NCBI RefSeq assembly: GCF_947500255.1
Contig: NZ_CANMRL010000001.1
Span: forward strand, 310,001-374,000
Direction: 5' to 3'
Origin: an uncultured Psychroserpens sp.
GTDB taxonomy: Bacteria > Bacteroidota > Bacteroidia > Flavobacteriales > Flavobacteriaceae
Length of the DNA: 64,000 nucleotides
The translations under genes and the position numbers were made by a program. Below the pieces are notes generated by a model. It was not told where the DNA came from, searched no databases, and saw nothing but the letters and a program-made list of their open reading frames with translations. Shown here piece by piece: positions 27,989-36,024 of the stretch. Each line of letters starts with the position of its first letter. The first letter of the stretch is position 1.

Positions 27989-28453
27989 TTATTCTTTTTT
28001 AGGTGTTAGTTTGAAATAATTATAATTAAGTTCTAAGGTTTCTATTAGCACCTCACCTCTTTCGGCATTAAACTCTCCTATTTTCCAACTTACTGGCCAT
28101 ACATGAGAAAGCTGCCACTGCATTAGCGGTTTAGCTTCTTGATCTAACAGCTGCACATTAACGACTTCAAGAGGGTTTATTATCTTGTTTTGAAAGGCTT
28201 CTTGACACCAGATAGACAACTTAGAATCTTTGGGTTTTATAATTCCTCTTTTTAGAGTTAAAGTTGTATACTTAGTGCGTCCAGGCATTTGATGCTCAAA
28301 CCGATTCTCACCACCTTCTTTCAATGCTTCTTTTTCTATTTGCACATCTAAACCAGTAACAGACTGAAAGCTAACATCTGTACCATCTGTACCTGAAAGA
28401 CCCTCAAAAATTACTTTAAAGTAAAACCCTACTATTTGATGCGTACTTTTCAT
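27989..28453 (-). CDS. Tail tube protein 2 (Pvc5/Afp5-like, gp19 family)
   Basis: 154 aa. The sequence is of gp19/Hcp-like tube type: FYFKVIFEG, VSFQSVTGLDVQIEKEALKE, MPGRTKYTTLTLKRG and WKIGEFNAERGEVLIETLEL. The last matches the beta-strand signature of these tubes. It lies 8 bp after tube protein 1 and resembles it, as in PVC where Pvc5 forms the first tube layer at the baseplate. DUF5908 and Pvc7 homologues follow directly. Confidence 0.93.
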   Translation of the reverse strand: MKSTHQIVGFYFKVIFEGLSGTDGTDVSFQSVTGLDVQIEKEALKEGGENRFEHQMPGRTKYTTLTLKRGIIKPKDSKLSIWCQEAFQNKIINPLEVVNVQLLDQEAKPLMQWQLSHVWPVSWKIGEFNAERGEVLIETLELNYNYFKLTPKKE

Positions 28454-28461
28454 AAATACTA

Positions 28462-28935
28462 CTATCCCTTTGCTTCAAGAATGGTTAAGCCTTCGTGCAC
28501 AAGTTCCATGGTTTCAATTGCAACCTCATTGGCATCTGCTTTTAAATCTGTAGATTGTACTTTACTAGGCCATGCATTTTCTAAAACCCATGTAATTATT
28601 GCCTTATGGTTTTCATCTAACAAGCTAATCGTAACAGCTCTTCTAAATTTAGATCTTGTACTGTTACCCTCTTGGAAGTAATATGTTTTTTGCCATTCTT
28701 TATAAAAGTCGAAGTCGCCTTGAAACGTACCTCTTTTAAGTGTTACATTACTATACTTGGTGAGTCCAGGCTGTTTTGTTTTACTTAATTTTACATTGTC
28801 ACCTTCTCTATATTCTATCACTTCTGTTTCGAAATCTAATCCGCTTACTTCTGTAAATCCAATACGAAATTTATCACCCCATTCTACTTTAAAATGAAAC
28901 TTTGGTAGTGGATAATCTATTTTTTTTTCTGCCAT
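28462..28935 (-). CDS. Main inner tube protein (Pvc1/Afp1-like, gp19 family)
   Basis: 157 aa. The pattern FHFKVEWGDKFRIGFTEVSG, YREGDNVKLSKTKQPGLTKY, VTLKRGTFQGDFDFY and DLKADANEVAIETMELVHEG is the major-tube family. The product stacks as hexamers inside the sheath and forms the channel that carries cargo. It is separated from the sheath gene by two unknown Cys-rich genes; in PVC the tube and sheath genes are adjacent. Confidence 0.94.
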   Translation of the reverse strand: MAEKKIDYPLPKFHFKVEWGDKFRIGFTEVSGLDFETEVIEYREGDNVKLSKTKQPGLTKYSNVTLKRGTFQGDFDFYKEWQKTYYFQEGNSTRSKFRRAVTISLLDENHKAIITWVLENAWPSKVQSTDLKADANEVAIETMELVHEGLTILEAKG

Positions 28936-28962
28936 GATATTATTTTTTTATTGTTTTTAATT

Positions 28963-29880
28963 TTATTTGCCTTCTGCAGCTTTTGCCGCTTTTATTGCTT
29001 CTGCTAGACTATTTTTTCTTGATAGAGCATCATCGCTTTTCTTTTTCTTTTTTGTCCAATCCTCTTTAAACTTATCAGTTTTAACAATTGCGATATCTAG
29101 GTTACTTTTTGTATTTTTAAAGTAGTCGCTTTTATCAATTGGCATTGTTGGTTGAGGCTTTTTAGCTTGTGCATCGCAAGGGTAAGATTCAGAATCATCG
29201 TCATCTGAAGAGCAACTAGCTTCCTCTTTTATATTACCGTTAAATTCATCTAAGATTTTCTTCAGTTTAAAACGTAACCCTTGTTCGTCACAGATATATG
29301 CAAAAAGGAGATTGGCGCATTTCAGTGCGTCTATAAGCTTACATAAAAGATCATCTTGGAGTTCACACACCATTTTAATTTTCTCTTCGTAAGCTTTCAC
29401 ACAATTAATAGCGGTTTCTTTGTCTTGGACTTTGACGTCTTTAACACAATTTATTTCTTTGATTAGTTTGGCAATAAGAGCTTTAAGTTGATCTTCTCCA
29501 TTTTCATAAGTATACAAAAGATCAAAAATTGATTTCACTTGACAAAGCAGTTTTTCTAAAGCCTTACTGGTACATTCTGCATTTTTACAAACTTCTATAA
29601 CTTGTCCATAAAAGAATTCAAGTTCAATAACAATGTTATCGGCTTTTTCATTTGACTTTTCGATGAGATCTAGCCATTTGGTTAATTTATCTCTCCAATT
29701 ATAGGAATTGTCATACTTTTCTTTTGCTTTTTCTGATTCTGCAGACTTCTCGCTGTAATCATTACTTGCATCGGTTAATTGCTCTTCCCATTGTGTTAAG
29801 CAATTTTTATCACCATTACCTCCGTTGCTTTGGTCATCTTCACAACAGGTTTTGTTGTTCAAAAATTTTATCATGCCCAT
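28963..29880 (-). CDS. Unknown Cys-rich helical protein (305 aa) in eCIS sheath-tube interval
   Basis: 305 aa, no recognised family. The protein is almost entirely charged helix, probably coiled-coil, with about 17 cysteines spread along it (NKTCCEDD, VCKNAECTS, LLCQVKS, INCVKA, VCELQDDLLC). An acidic Ser/Asp patch lies near residues 222-232. The C-terminus is Lys-rich (TKKKKKSDDALSRK). There is no signal peptide or membrane segment. It starts 19 bp after the other 305-aa Cys-rich gene and ends 27 bp before the main tube gene. Its place between sheath and tube suggests a structural, packaging or chaperone role. That is inference. Confidence 0.75.
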   Translation of the reverse strand: MGMIKFLNNKTCCEDDQSNGGNGDKNCLTQWEEQLTDASNDYSEKSAESEKAKEKYDNSYNWRDKLTKWLDLIEKSNEKADNIVIELEFFYGQVIEVCKNAECTSKALEKLLCQVKSIFDLLYTYENGEDQLKALIAKLIKEINCVKDVKVQDKETAINCVKAYEEKIKMVCELQDDLLCKLIDALKCANLLFAYICDEQGLRFKLKKILDEFNGNIKEEASCSSDDDDSESYPCDAQAKKPQPTMPIDKSDYFKNTKSNLDIAIVKTDKFKEDWTKKKKKSDDALSRKNSLAEAIKAAKAAEGK

Positions 29881-29899
29881 AATTCTATTTTTTTATTTA

Positions 29900-30817
29900 T
29901 TAATCTTTATCTACGCTTTGTTGCTTATTTTTTCCAGAATAATGATCGTCATCGTCGTCGCAATCTCCTTCATCCTCACATTCACATAAAATATCTAAAT
30001 CGTCTTCTTTACATTCCCCTTTACAAATAAATAGTCGAGTGTTTTCTAATCCTTGACTCTTACTTCCTTCTGCAAGCATGGTGCAGTTAACTTCTGCTAA
30101 TTCTTCAACAATTACATTTAATTCATCGCGATAAGTGATCACATCTTTTTCGGAAGTTTTTATATTTTCAGTGATACAATCATTTAGTATTTTCATGGTA
30201 TCCATAAGCTTAGTTGCAAAACTTTTAAGACCACCAGTATTTGTAAATGTTTGTATTCCTGCAATATTCACTACACCGTTGAATGCATTTTGCCCTTTAC
30301 ACGCTAATTCGGAAGTTTTCTCAGATATAGTAGTCAGTGTTCTAGAGACATCTTTAACTTCTTTAGCGACACTTGAACCTTTACTCCCTTTACCCCTTTT
30401 AGGTTTTGGAATAATGCATTCTTTTACGCAATTAACCATAACACAAGCGGCATCATTCGCTTCGTTTATTTTGATCCGCAAATCATTGATAAGCTTTGAA
30501 GATTCATTTATAAGCTTTTCAAGGTCATCGTCTTTTTTACAATAATCATCAACACTTTTTTGAATAATCCCTGCCTTCGTATAGTTTTTTAAAACTATAC
30601 AGCTCATTAAATCTTGATATAGATTATGAGTTTCTTCTGCTTTATTAAGACAGCATATTTTATAACCACGAGAGCTTTCTTTAGACTCTCTTTTTGTGTC
30701 ATTAGCTTTATATAAACTATCTGCAGCTTTTTTCTCGTTTTTGATATATTTCAGCTTTTCACAAATCTTTTTTTCAGGATTTTGCAAATCGCTATCATTA
30801 CCATTTGTATTTGCCAT
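29900..30817 (-). CDS. Unknown Cys-rich helical protein (305 aa) directly after eCIS sheath
   Basis: 305 aa, no recognised family. It is helical and Lys/Glu-rich with roughly 19 cysteines, several paired or in CxxxC spacing (YKICCLNK, CVMVNCVKEC, CKGECKEDD, CECEDEGDC). It ends in an acidic DDDDD run. A short Gly/Ala/Thr-rich hydrophobic patch (about residues 180-195) separates two helical halves. The length equals that of the following gene, but I could not align the two convincingly. It starts 38 bp after the sheath stop. So many cysteines in a protein without an export signal is odd and suggests metal binding or disulfides formed after release. Confidence 0.75.
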   Translation of the reverse strand: MANTNGNDSDLQNPEKKICEKLKYIKNEKKAADSLYKANDTKRESKESSRGYKICCLNKAEETHNLYQDLMSCIVLKNYTKAGIIQKSVDDYCKKDDDLEKLINESSKLINDLRIKINEANDAACVMVNCVKECIIPKPKRGKGSKGSSVAKEVKDVSRTLTTISEKTSELACKGQNAFNGVVNIAGIQTFTNTGGLKSFATKLMDTMKILNDCITENIKTSEKDVITYRDELNVIVEELAEVNCTMLAEGSKSQGLENTRLFICKGECKEDDLDILCECEDEGDCDDDDDHYSGKNKQQSVDKD

Positions 30818-30855
30818 TTTACTATTGTTTTAAATTTATTTATCGTCTTTTAATA

Positions 30856-32265
30856 TTACTCTGATAGCATTTTATGACTAAATCTTAAAATGATAAACTC
30901 TGCAGGTCTTACTACAGCCATTCCAATTTCAACTATCATTCGTCCTTCCCAAATGTCTACTTCATCCATAGTTTCATTTAATCCAACTTTTACATAAAAA
31001 GCTTGCTCTGGAGTAGTTCCCATTAAAGCTCCTGCTTTCCACTGTTGTACTAAGAAATTATCTATCATTGATTTAACTCTGACCCAAGTATTGAGATCGT
31101 TAGGCTCAAAAACGAATTGTACCGATGCTTTTTTTACAGATTCTTCGACCATATTGAAAAATCTTCTAACAGAGATATATCGCCATTCATTACTATTACC
31201 AGCCATAGTTCTAGCTCCCCAAACAATGGCATTACCTCTACCAACAAAGGAGCGTATAACATTAACTGATTTACCTGCATTAACATCTACATTTAAGCTT
31301 TCTTGTTGTTTATCTGTAATCTTTATAACTGGTTTAATTACATAATCCATGTTGACATTGGCAGGTGCTTTCCAAACACCACGCGAAGAATCTACATTTG
31401 CATATATTCCAACAATTCCAGGTGACGGTGGCATTTCCATTGGCAGATTTCGTATCGAATTTTGTGCTTGAAAGTAGAGTGCATTATTTTTAGTTTTTAA
31501 TTCTTCTAATGTTCCATTTAAAGAACCGTCACCTCCTTCGTGCACAATTGTTACTCTAGCATCTCCTATTCCTTCTCCTCCATAATAGTAATCTAGTATA
31601 GTCTCTACATTTGGAAAATATGTTGCTCCGTACTTAATTGTATTTTCTTCTGGAGGCGTATTATTTCGCATCGTTTCAATATTTGCCAGTAGATCTGGTT
31701 GAGTTGGATCTAACCAAATATCCATTACTGTAAACCGATCTTTTAATTCTTCACACATGTCCATCGATTCTCCAAAAAGATTATAGAAATCTGAAAAATT
31801 ATCTATACCCTGAGAATCAGGATAAACATAAAGTGTTACTTCATCTACTTTTTCTGTGGCATCTAAACCTTTTTTAAGGTCGGCAAAACTCACTATTCCA
31901 GTAGTGTAATCTCCTACTGAAACAATCCAGCATGGTCCTCCACCATTAGCAAAAAACATTTCTAATGAATATTTCATTATATACTTTGCTCTGTCTGTAA
32001 TAGATGCTTGTACGTTTACGGGTGCACCTGGTGTTTCTTTAATAAGTACTGAAAGATTTTCTTCTGGAACGGCTTTACCAAAAAAACGTTCATATTCTAA
32101 CATAGAACTAATTCTTTTGGGCTCATTAAGTAGCGAATTTCCTCTTTCATCTAAAGCCTTATCAGTATATCCAATGAAAGCAGGAATTGCAGTTTCTACC
32201 TGTGCAATTGACGGTGGGAGTTTAGGGATTTCTTCAATATAAACTCCTGGTGTTTTGTAATTCAT
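30856..32265 (-). CDS. Contractile tail sheath protein (Pvc2-4/Afp2-4-like)
   Basis: 469 aa. It opens with YKTPGVYIEEIPKLPPSI and VETAIPAFIGYT, the standard sheath start. It closes with the sheath C-terminal domain: GNSNEWRYISVRRFFNMVEE, QWKAGALMGTTPEQAFYVKV and a VVRPAEFIILRFSHK ending. These mediate subunit meshing and contraction. Only one sheath gene is present, whereas Afp/PVC encode three, so this is a one-sheath eCIS like several in Bacteroidetes. It lies 27 bp after the unknown 445-aa gene. Confidence 0.96.
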   Translation of the reverse strand: MNYKTPGVYIEEIPKLPPSIAQVETAIPAFIGYTDKALDERGNSLLNEPKRISSMLEYERFFGKAVPEENLSVLIKETPGAPVNVQASITDRAKYIMKYSLEMFFANGGGPCWIVSVGDYTTGIVSFADLKKGLDATEKVDEVTLYVYPDSQGIDNFSDFYNLFGESMDMCEELKDRFTVMDIWLDPTQPDLLANIETMRNNTPPEENTIKYGATYFPNVETILDYYYGGEGIGDARVTIVHEGGDGSLNGTLEELKTKNNALYFQAQNSIRNLPMEMPPSPGIVGIYANVDSSRGVWKAPANVNMDYVIKPVIKITDKQQESLNVDVNAGKSVNVIRSFVGRGNAIVWGARTMAGNSNEWRYISVRRFFNMVEESVKKASVQFVFEPNDLNTWVRVKSMIDNFLVQQWKAGALMGTTPEQAFYVKVGLNETMDEVDIWEGRMIVEIGMAVVRPAEFIILRFSHKMLSE

Positions 32266-32292
32266 AATGTCATTTTTGTTTTAAGATTAATT

Positions 32293-33630
32293 TCAACTAT
32301 TTACTAATCTGTTTGATTTATTAATATAGATTTCAGAAAACATTCTTTTCCCTTCTACCTTCAATGAAGATGTTCTAGGATGAGGTAATATTTTCTCATT
32401 GGCTCCACTTATAAAAGGCACTAACGCTTGTGTTAATCCTTTTGGCTTTTTAGAAATTATTTTTTTTGTTGTTGGCTCAAATACCACATGTGGGTTGAGA
32501 TCACCAGTGACATCTGCAGCTTTAAAATTAGCTTCATTGTTATATCTCCAATACGTTTTTCTGTTTTTAAGTCTAAGCTCATAAACTGGATGCGATATGT
32601 ACTCTCCCGTATTTTCTGTTCTAGTTTTGAGATATCCTTCTACATCCAAGAGACTAAATGGAGAGTCTGTTTCGTCTAAGCGAATATCTATAATGCCTAA
32701 GTGATTTTTATTATATAAGTTATCATTTAGATGCACTAAATAGCTGATTTCAGGACCTCCATTTTCTTTAATCTTCAAGTTGTAAAGCCCTTCAGGAATT
32801 GCTATTGGATTTTCAATAGTTTCATCTATCATTTCAAAATTCAAAAGGATATTTTGGAGAGGATTAGCACTACTTTTAGTAATTGATTTTATTAGGTTAT
32901 CGTCTTGGTCTTCTAATACAATTTGTAGTTGCGTTATGTTTTGTTCTTTTTTAATAGGATAGTTGAAAATAGGTGGCAACAAAATCCTATCAGCATTAGT
33001 AACATAACGCTTGTCTTTGAGTTTTCCCCAAAAACTCAGATTACTACTGCTAGTCGTTGTAAATTCCAAAGCTTCTCTTAATCCAGTTCCAAATTTCACC
33101 AAAGCTCCCATTTCATAATGCATACCACTTTGATGATTCTTTGCCTCTATTGATATAGGTAAAGTTTTATAGTTGGGGTCAGCTTCAATAAACTCTTCTT
33201 TGCCTTTATTTGTGAAATAGTAAATAGCTGGTAAAGTAGGCCTCATACTTATATTGGTCATACTTAGAAAATTAGCTACTGCTATACGTATTGAAAAAGT
33301 GAGACTAAGTGTATCCGGAAGTTTAAAACGAGGTTTATAAACTTTAGCTCCCAACTTTAGCTCTTCCCTTACTTCTATTCCTATTAAAAATCCGAGTGTT
33401 GTTGTTTTGTAAATCAGTTTAAACTCACTCAAGGTTTTTTTGGTAGCTTCTGTAGGTTGTATCTCTAAAAAATCTGCAACATTATACGCTTGCTGATTTA
33501 TCATGTTCTTAATTAGTGCCTCTTTTTCTGCTTTGGGTTTTTCAAAAAAGGAAATGCCATCTGATGAGATCAAATAATAATCATGAAGTAGATTGACTTC
33601 AAACAAACGTTTGTAAAGGAATTCACTCAT
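32293..33630 (-). CDS. Unknown eCIS-associated protein between cap and sheath genes
   Basis: About 445 aa from the ATG at 33630, which overlaps the upstream stop as ATGAGTGA (8 bp). An ATG at 33642 would add four residues. It starts MSEFLYKRLFEVNLLHDYYL, a start I associate with conserved hypothetical proteins of Bacteroidetes eCIS loci. No enzymatic motif, signal peptide or membrane helix is seen. The predicted character is mixed beta, with possible Ig-like strands (EGLYNLKIKENGGPEISYLV). It could be a cap, collar or fibre-like component, given its place between Pvc16 and sheath. No function is assigned. Confidence 0.75.
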   Translation of the reverse strand: MSEFLYKRLFEVNLLHDYYLISSDGISFFEKPKAEKEALIKNMINQQAYNVADFLEIQPTEATKKTLSEFKLIYKTTTLGFLIGIEVREELKLGAKVYKPRFKLPDTLSLTFSIRIAVANFLSMTNISMRPTLPAIYYFTNKGKEEFIEADPNYKTLPISIEAKNHQSGMHYEMGALVKFGTGLREALEFTTTSSSNLSFWGKLKDKRYVTNADRILLPPIFNYPIKKEQNITQLQIVLEDQDDNLIKSITKSSANPLQNILLNFEMIDETIENPIAIPEGLYNLKIKENGGPEISYLVHLNDNLYNKNHLGIIDIRLDETDSPFSLLDVEGYLKTRTENTGEYISHPVYELRLKNRKTYWRYNNEANFKAADVTGDLNPHVVFEPTTKKIISKKPKGLTQALVPFISGANEKILPHPRTSSLKVEGKRMFSEIYINKSNRLVNS

Positions 33631-34288
33631 CACATTCTGCATTAGTTACTAAAACATTATTCTTAATTTCTTCAATAACTGGAGCTTCAATACCAGAAGT
33701 TTCTTGAATTTTAACCAACCTTACTTTATACATAGCGAAAGGCACTTGTTTACCTCCTAAGGAACCCCATAAATGATTAATTTGCTCAAAAGTTAAAGTG
33801 TATAACTCAACATTTAATTTGATCTCATCTCTTAACTCGTTTGTAATCCAATCATCTTCTACACCTGGTTGATCTATGGAGATTTGACTAAAAGGAGAAT
33901 TTTTAACAGTAAAGGTTTTTTTTGCTTGAAAGAACTGTAAGACTAAGGACAATCTATGTAAAGGAAATTCGTAATTATCGGCAACAGGCTTTTCTTTTTG
34001 AGTAGCAGATATTAAAACGTAAAGATTTAAATGTACGGCAGGCTCCATATATTTTATACCTGTGTTGGTCTTAACAATATGACTGCCATTTTTTAGAGTA
34101 CTTTCCTCTTCTATATTGACCAAGGTAATAATGACACTATCCTTTAATTCTACTATAGTATCATTATCCATTGAGGCTATATTGCCAAGAGCAATTCTAT
34201 CTTTTGTAATACCATCACCCGACCTTTTGTTTTGGACGATGTAATCACTTAATTCATCTCTTAATAATTTGAGCGCAAGAGCAATCAT
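33623..34288 (-). CDS. DUF4255/Pvc16-family tail terminator (cap) protein
   Basis: 221 aa. The Pvc16 N-terminal family pattern is present: MIALALKLLRDELSDYI, VIITLVNIEEESTLKNG, YLEP-like YMEPAVHLNLYVLIS, LHRLSLVLQFFQ, and LWGSLGGKQVPFAMYKVRLV near the end. Pvc16/Afp16 closes the distal end of tube and sheath and fixes particle length. As the first gene of the eCIS operon it faces moeA across a 214-bp divergent intergenic region that carries operator-like repeats. Confidence 0.92.
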   Translation of the reverse strand: MIALALKLLRDELSDYIVQNKRSGDGITKDRIALGNIASMDNDTIVELKDSVIITLVNIEEESTLKNGSHIVKTNTGIKYMEPAVHLNLYVLISATQKEKPVADNYEFPLHRLSLVLQFFQAKKTFTVKNSPFSQISIDQPGVEDDWITNELRDEIKLNVELYTLTFEQINHLWGSLGGKQVPFAMYKVRLVKIQETSGIEAPVIEEIKNNVLVTNAECDE

Positions 34289-34362
34289 ATTTGTTTATTT
34301 TCTGAAGTTTATTTATCACGAAAAACTTGGAGTTTAAGGTATTCATAATGAAGAGTTTAGTC

Positions 34363-34382
34363 AATCCCCATTTTTAGGGATT
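34363..34382. promoter_or_regulatory. Inverted repeat upstream of eCIS operon
   Basis: AATCCC and GGGATT arms (6 bp, perfect) around an 8-base spacer, about 75 bp upstream of the Pvc16-like start. It could be an operator or a small hairpin in the eCIS leader. There is no U-tract to suggest a terminator. The function is not known. Confidence 0.4.
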
Positions 34383-34430
34383 TATGAATCTCCCATTTTT
34401 TAAATAGAAATCAAGCGGGATTTCTAAATC
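34377..34430. promoter_or_regulatory. Two 14-bp direct repeats (GGGATTT-type), 40-bp spacing
   Basis: GGGATTTATGAATC (34377-34390) and GGGATTTCTAAATC (34417-34430) match at 12 of 14 positions. They start exactly 40 bp apart, close to four helical turns. Each copy is itself partly palindromic (GATT...AATC). The second lies in a perfect 8-bp inverted repeat, TAGAAATC...GATTTCTA, at 34405-34426. Repeats on one face of the helix fit a regulator of the divergent eCIS or moeA promoter. Confidence 0.45.
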
Positions 34431-34442
34431 GTTTTTACAAAC

Positions 34443-34475
34443 CGTTATATTTATAAAGAAATAACGCTATATTTA
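34443..34475. promoter_or_regulatory. Candidate ModE-type operator upstream of moeA
   Basis: CGTTATATTTA (34443-34453) and CGCTATATTTA (34465-34475) are direct repeats with 10 of 11 identities, starting 22 bp apart. CGTTAT and ATAACG (34443-34448 and 34461-34466) also form an inverted pair. The half-site CGnTATAT resembles the operator recognised by ModE in proteobacteria, as I recall it. A ModE-type DNA-binding protein is the second gene of this operon. The site ends 27 bp before the moeA start, where bound protein would block initiation. Confidence 0.5.
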
Positions 34476-34502
34476 GAAACATATAACAATAAAGAATTGT
34501 AA

Positions 34503-35678
34503 TTGATTAGTATTAAAGAAGCATATAATAAGATAATAGAGACCATTGAACCATTGAAAGGATCTAGAATGACTCTAAGTAACAGCAGTGGTTATTTTCT
34601 ATCTAAAGATGTTATTTCTTCTATCAATATGCCTCCTTTTAGACAATCTGCTATGGACGGTTTTGCAATACATATTCATGATTTAGAATCCTACCAACTA
34701 ATAGGAGAAATCAAAGCAGGAGACAATGATCACCCTATTTTAAAACCTGGAGAGGCTATACGCATATTTACTGGTGCAGCAGTTCCTGATACTGCAAATG
34801 CTGTGATTATGCAGGAGAAAGTTACTGTCGTAGATAGTAGCATTGTAATACATGGTGACATAAATAAAGGCTTGAATATTCGCCTTTTAGGGGAACAAAT
34901 AAAATCAGGGGAAACGGCCTTAAAAAAAGGAACTCAGTTAACACCTGCCGCTATTGGTTTTTTAGCGTCATTAGGAATTACAGAAGTTTCAGTATACAAA
35001 AAACCATCTATTGCTATAGTTACTACAGGTAATGAGCTTGTTGCGCCTGGTACAAATTTGCAATATGGGCAAATTTACGAAAGCAATGCTATCATGTTAG
35101 TATCGGCTTTACAAGTACTTGGGTTTTCTGATTACAACACGTATAAAGTTGAAGATAATTATGACAACACGTATAGTCTATTACAAGATGTTATCTCTAA
35201 ATATGATATTGTTTTAATAACTGGAGGAATATCTGTTGGCGATTATGATTTTGTTGGTAAAGCTTTAAAAGCTTTAAATGTCAATGAGATTTTTTATAAA
35301 GTAAAACAAAAGCCTGGCAAGCCTCTGTTCTTTGGTAATAAGAACAAGACAACCATCTTTGCTTTGCCAGGAAATCCAGCTGCTGCACTCAACTGTTTTT
35401 ATATTTATGTTTATACGGCACTTCAGTTACTAAGTGGAAATTCAACTTTTCAGTTACCTAAAACAGAAAAAAAATCAACATCAACTTTTACTAAAAAAGG
35501 AGATCGACCACAATTCTTGAAAGCAGTAATAAAAGAAGAATCTGTCACCATATTGGATGGGCAAAGCTCTGCCATGCTCCAAACGTTTGCATTGGCCAAT
35601 GGATTGGTTTTTTTACCTGAAGAAATCATGCAAGTTAATATTGGAGATACTGTAAATGTAATAACACTACCTAATTAA
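34503..35678 (+). CDS. moeA: Molybdopterin molybdotransferase MoeA
   Basis: 391 aa, usual MoeA length. The TTG at 34503 directly follows an in-frame stop, and MISIKEAYNKIIETIEPL is the typical MoeA N-terminus. Domain markers are NMPPFRQSAMDGFAI (about 37-52), the MoCF-fold strand IVTTGNEL (near 170), ITGGISVGDYDFV (about 239) and KPGKPLFFG with LPGNPAAALNCF (about 275-295). It inserts molybdate into adenylylated molybdopterin in the cytoplasm. First gene of the moa/moe operon; the ModE-type gene follows at 7 bp. A ModE-like repeat lies just upstream, so molybdate-responsive control is likely. Confidence 0.95.
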   Translation: MISIKEAYNKIIETIEPLKGSRMTLSNSSGYFLSKDVISSINMPPFRQSAMDGFAIHIHDLESYQLIGEIKAGDNDHPILKPGEAIRIFTGAAVPDTANAVIMQEKVTVVDSSIVIHGDINKGLNIRLLGEQIKSGETALKKGTQLTPAAIGFLASLGITEVSVYKKPSIAIVTTGNELVAPGTNLQYGQIYESNAIMLVSALQVLGFSDYNTYKVEDNYDNTYSLLQDVISKYDIVLITGGISVGDYDFVGKALKALNVNEIFYKVKQKPGKPLFFGNKNKTTIFALPGNPAAALNCFYIYVYTALQLLSGNSTFQLPKTEKKSTSTFTKKGDRPQFLKAVIKEESVTILDGQSSAMLQTFALANGLVFLPEEIMQVNIGDTVNVITLPN

Positions 35679-35685
35679 TAATAGC

Positions 35686-36024
35686 ATGAATTACAAAATA
35701 AAGAGTAGAATTTGGATTGAAGCCGACAATAATGTTTTCCTTGGTGAAGGAAGGGTACGATTACTTAAAGCTATTGACACTGATGGTTCCTTATCTAAAG
35801 CAGCTAAAAGCTTAGAAATGTCTTATAAAAAAGCATGGACATTATTAGATGCTGTTAATAAATCTGCTACTAAACCAGTAGTTATTACAAGTGTTGGTGG
35901 GAAAAACGGAGGTGGCGCAAAGCTAACACCTTATGGCAAATCGTTAATAATAGCTTTTGATACAATCAATAAAGGTTGCTGGAAATATTTAGATAAACAC
36001 TTAGATAAAATTAATAGCATATGA
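35686..36024 (+). CDS. ModE-type winged-helix DNA-binding protein (no molybdate-binding domain)
   Basis: 112 aa. The whole protein matches the N-terminal LysR-like winged helix of ModE: RIWIEADNNVFLGEGRVRLL, then the HTH GSLSKAAKSLEMSYKKAW and a VGGKNGGGAKLTPYGK wing. The C-terminal TOBE/Mop domains that bind molybdate in E. coli ModE are absent. It would therefore need another way to sense molybdenum, or act constitutively. It lies inside the moa/moe operon, and its stop overlaps the next start (ATGA). Autoregulation through the repeats before moeA is inferred. Confidence 0.88.
   Translation: MNYKIKSRIWIEADNNVFLGEGRVRLLKAIDTDGSLSKAAKSLEMSYKKAWTLLDAVNKSATKPVVITSVGGKNGGGAKLTPYGKSLIIAFDTINKGCWKYLDKHLDKINSI

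Noticed and set aside
25028-28935. Type VI secretion (VgrG, PAAR, Hcp-like tube)
   Set aside because: TssB/C, TssJLM and ClpV are absent, and a true sheath with sheath-type ends and baseplate-J proteins is present.
28963-30817. The two 305-aa Cys-rich genes as a tandem duplication
   Set aside because: Equal length and similar composition, but no convincing residue-by-residue alignment by eye.
11518-34288. Contractile-tail prophage
   Set aside because: No terminase, portal, capsid, integrase or lysis genes. Pvc16, DUF5908, CIS tape measure and DUF4157 point to an eCIS.
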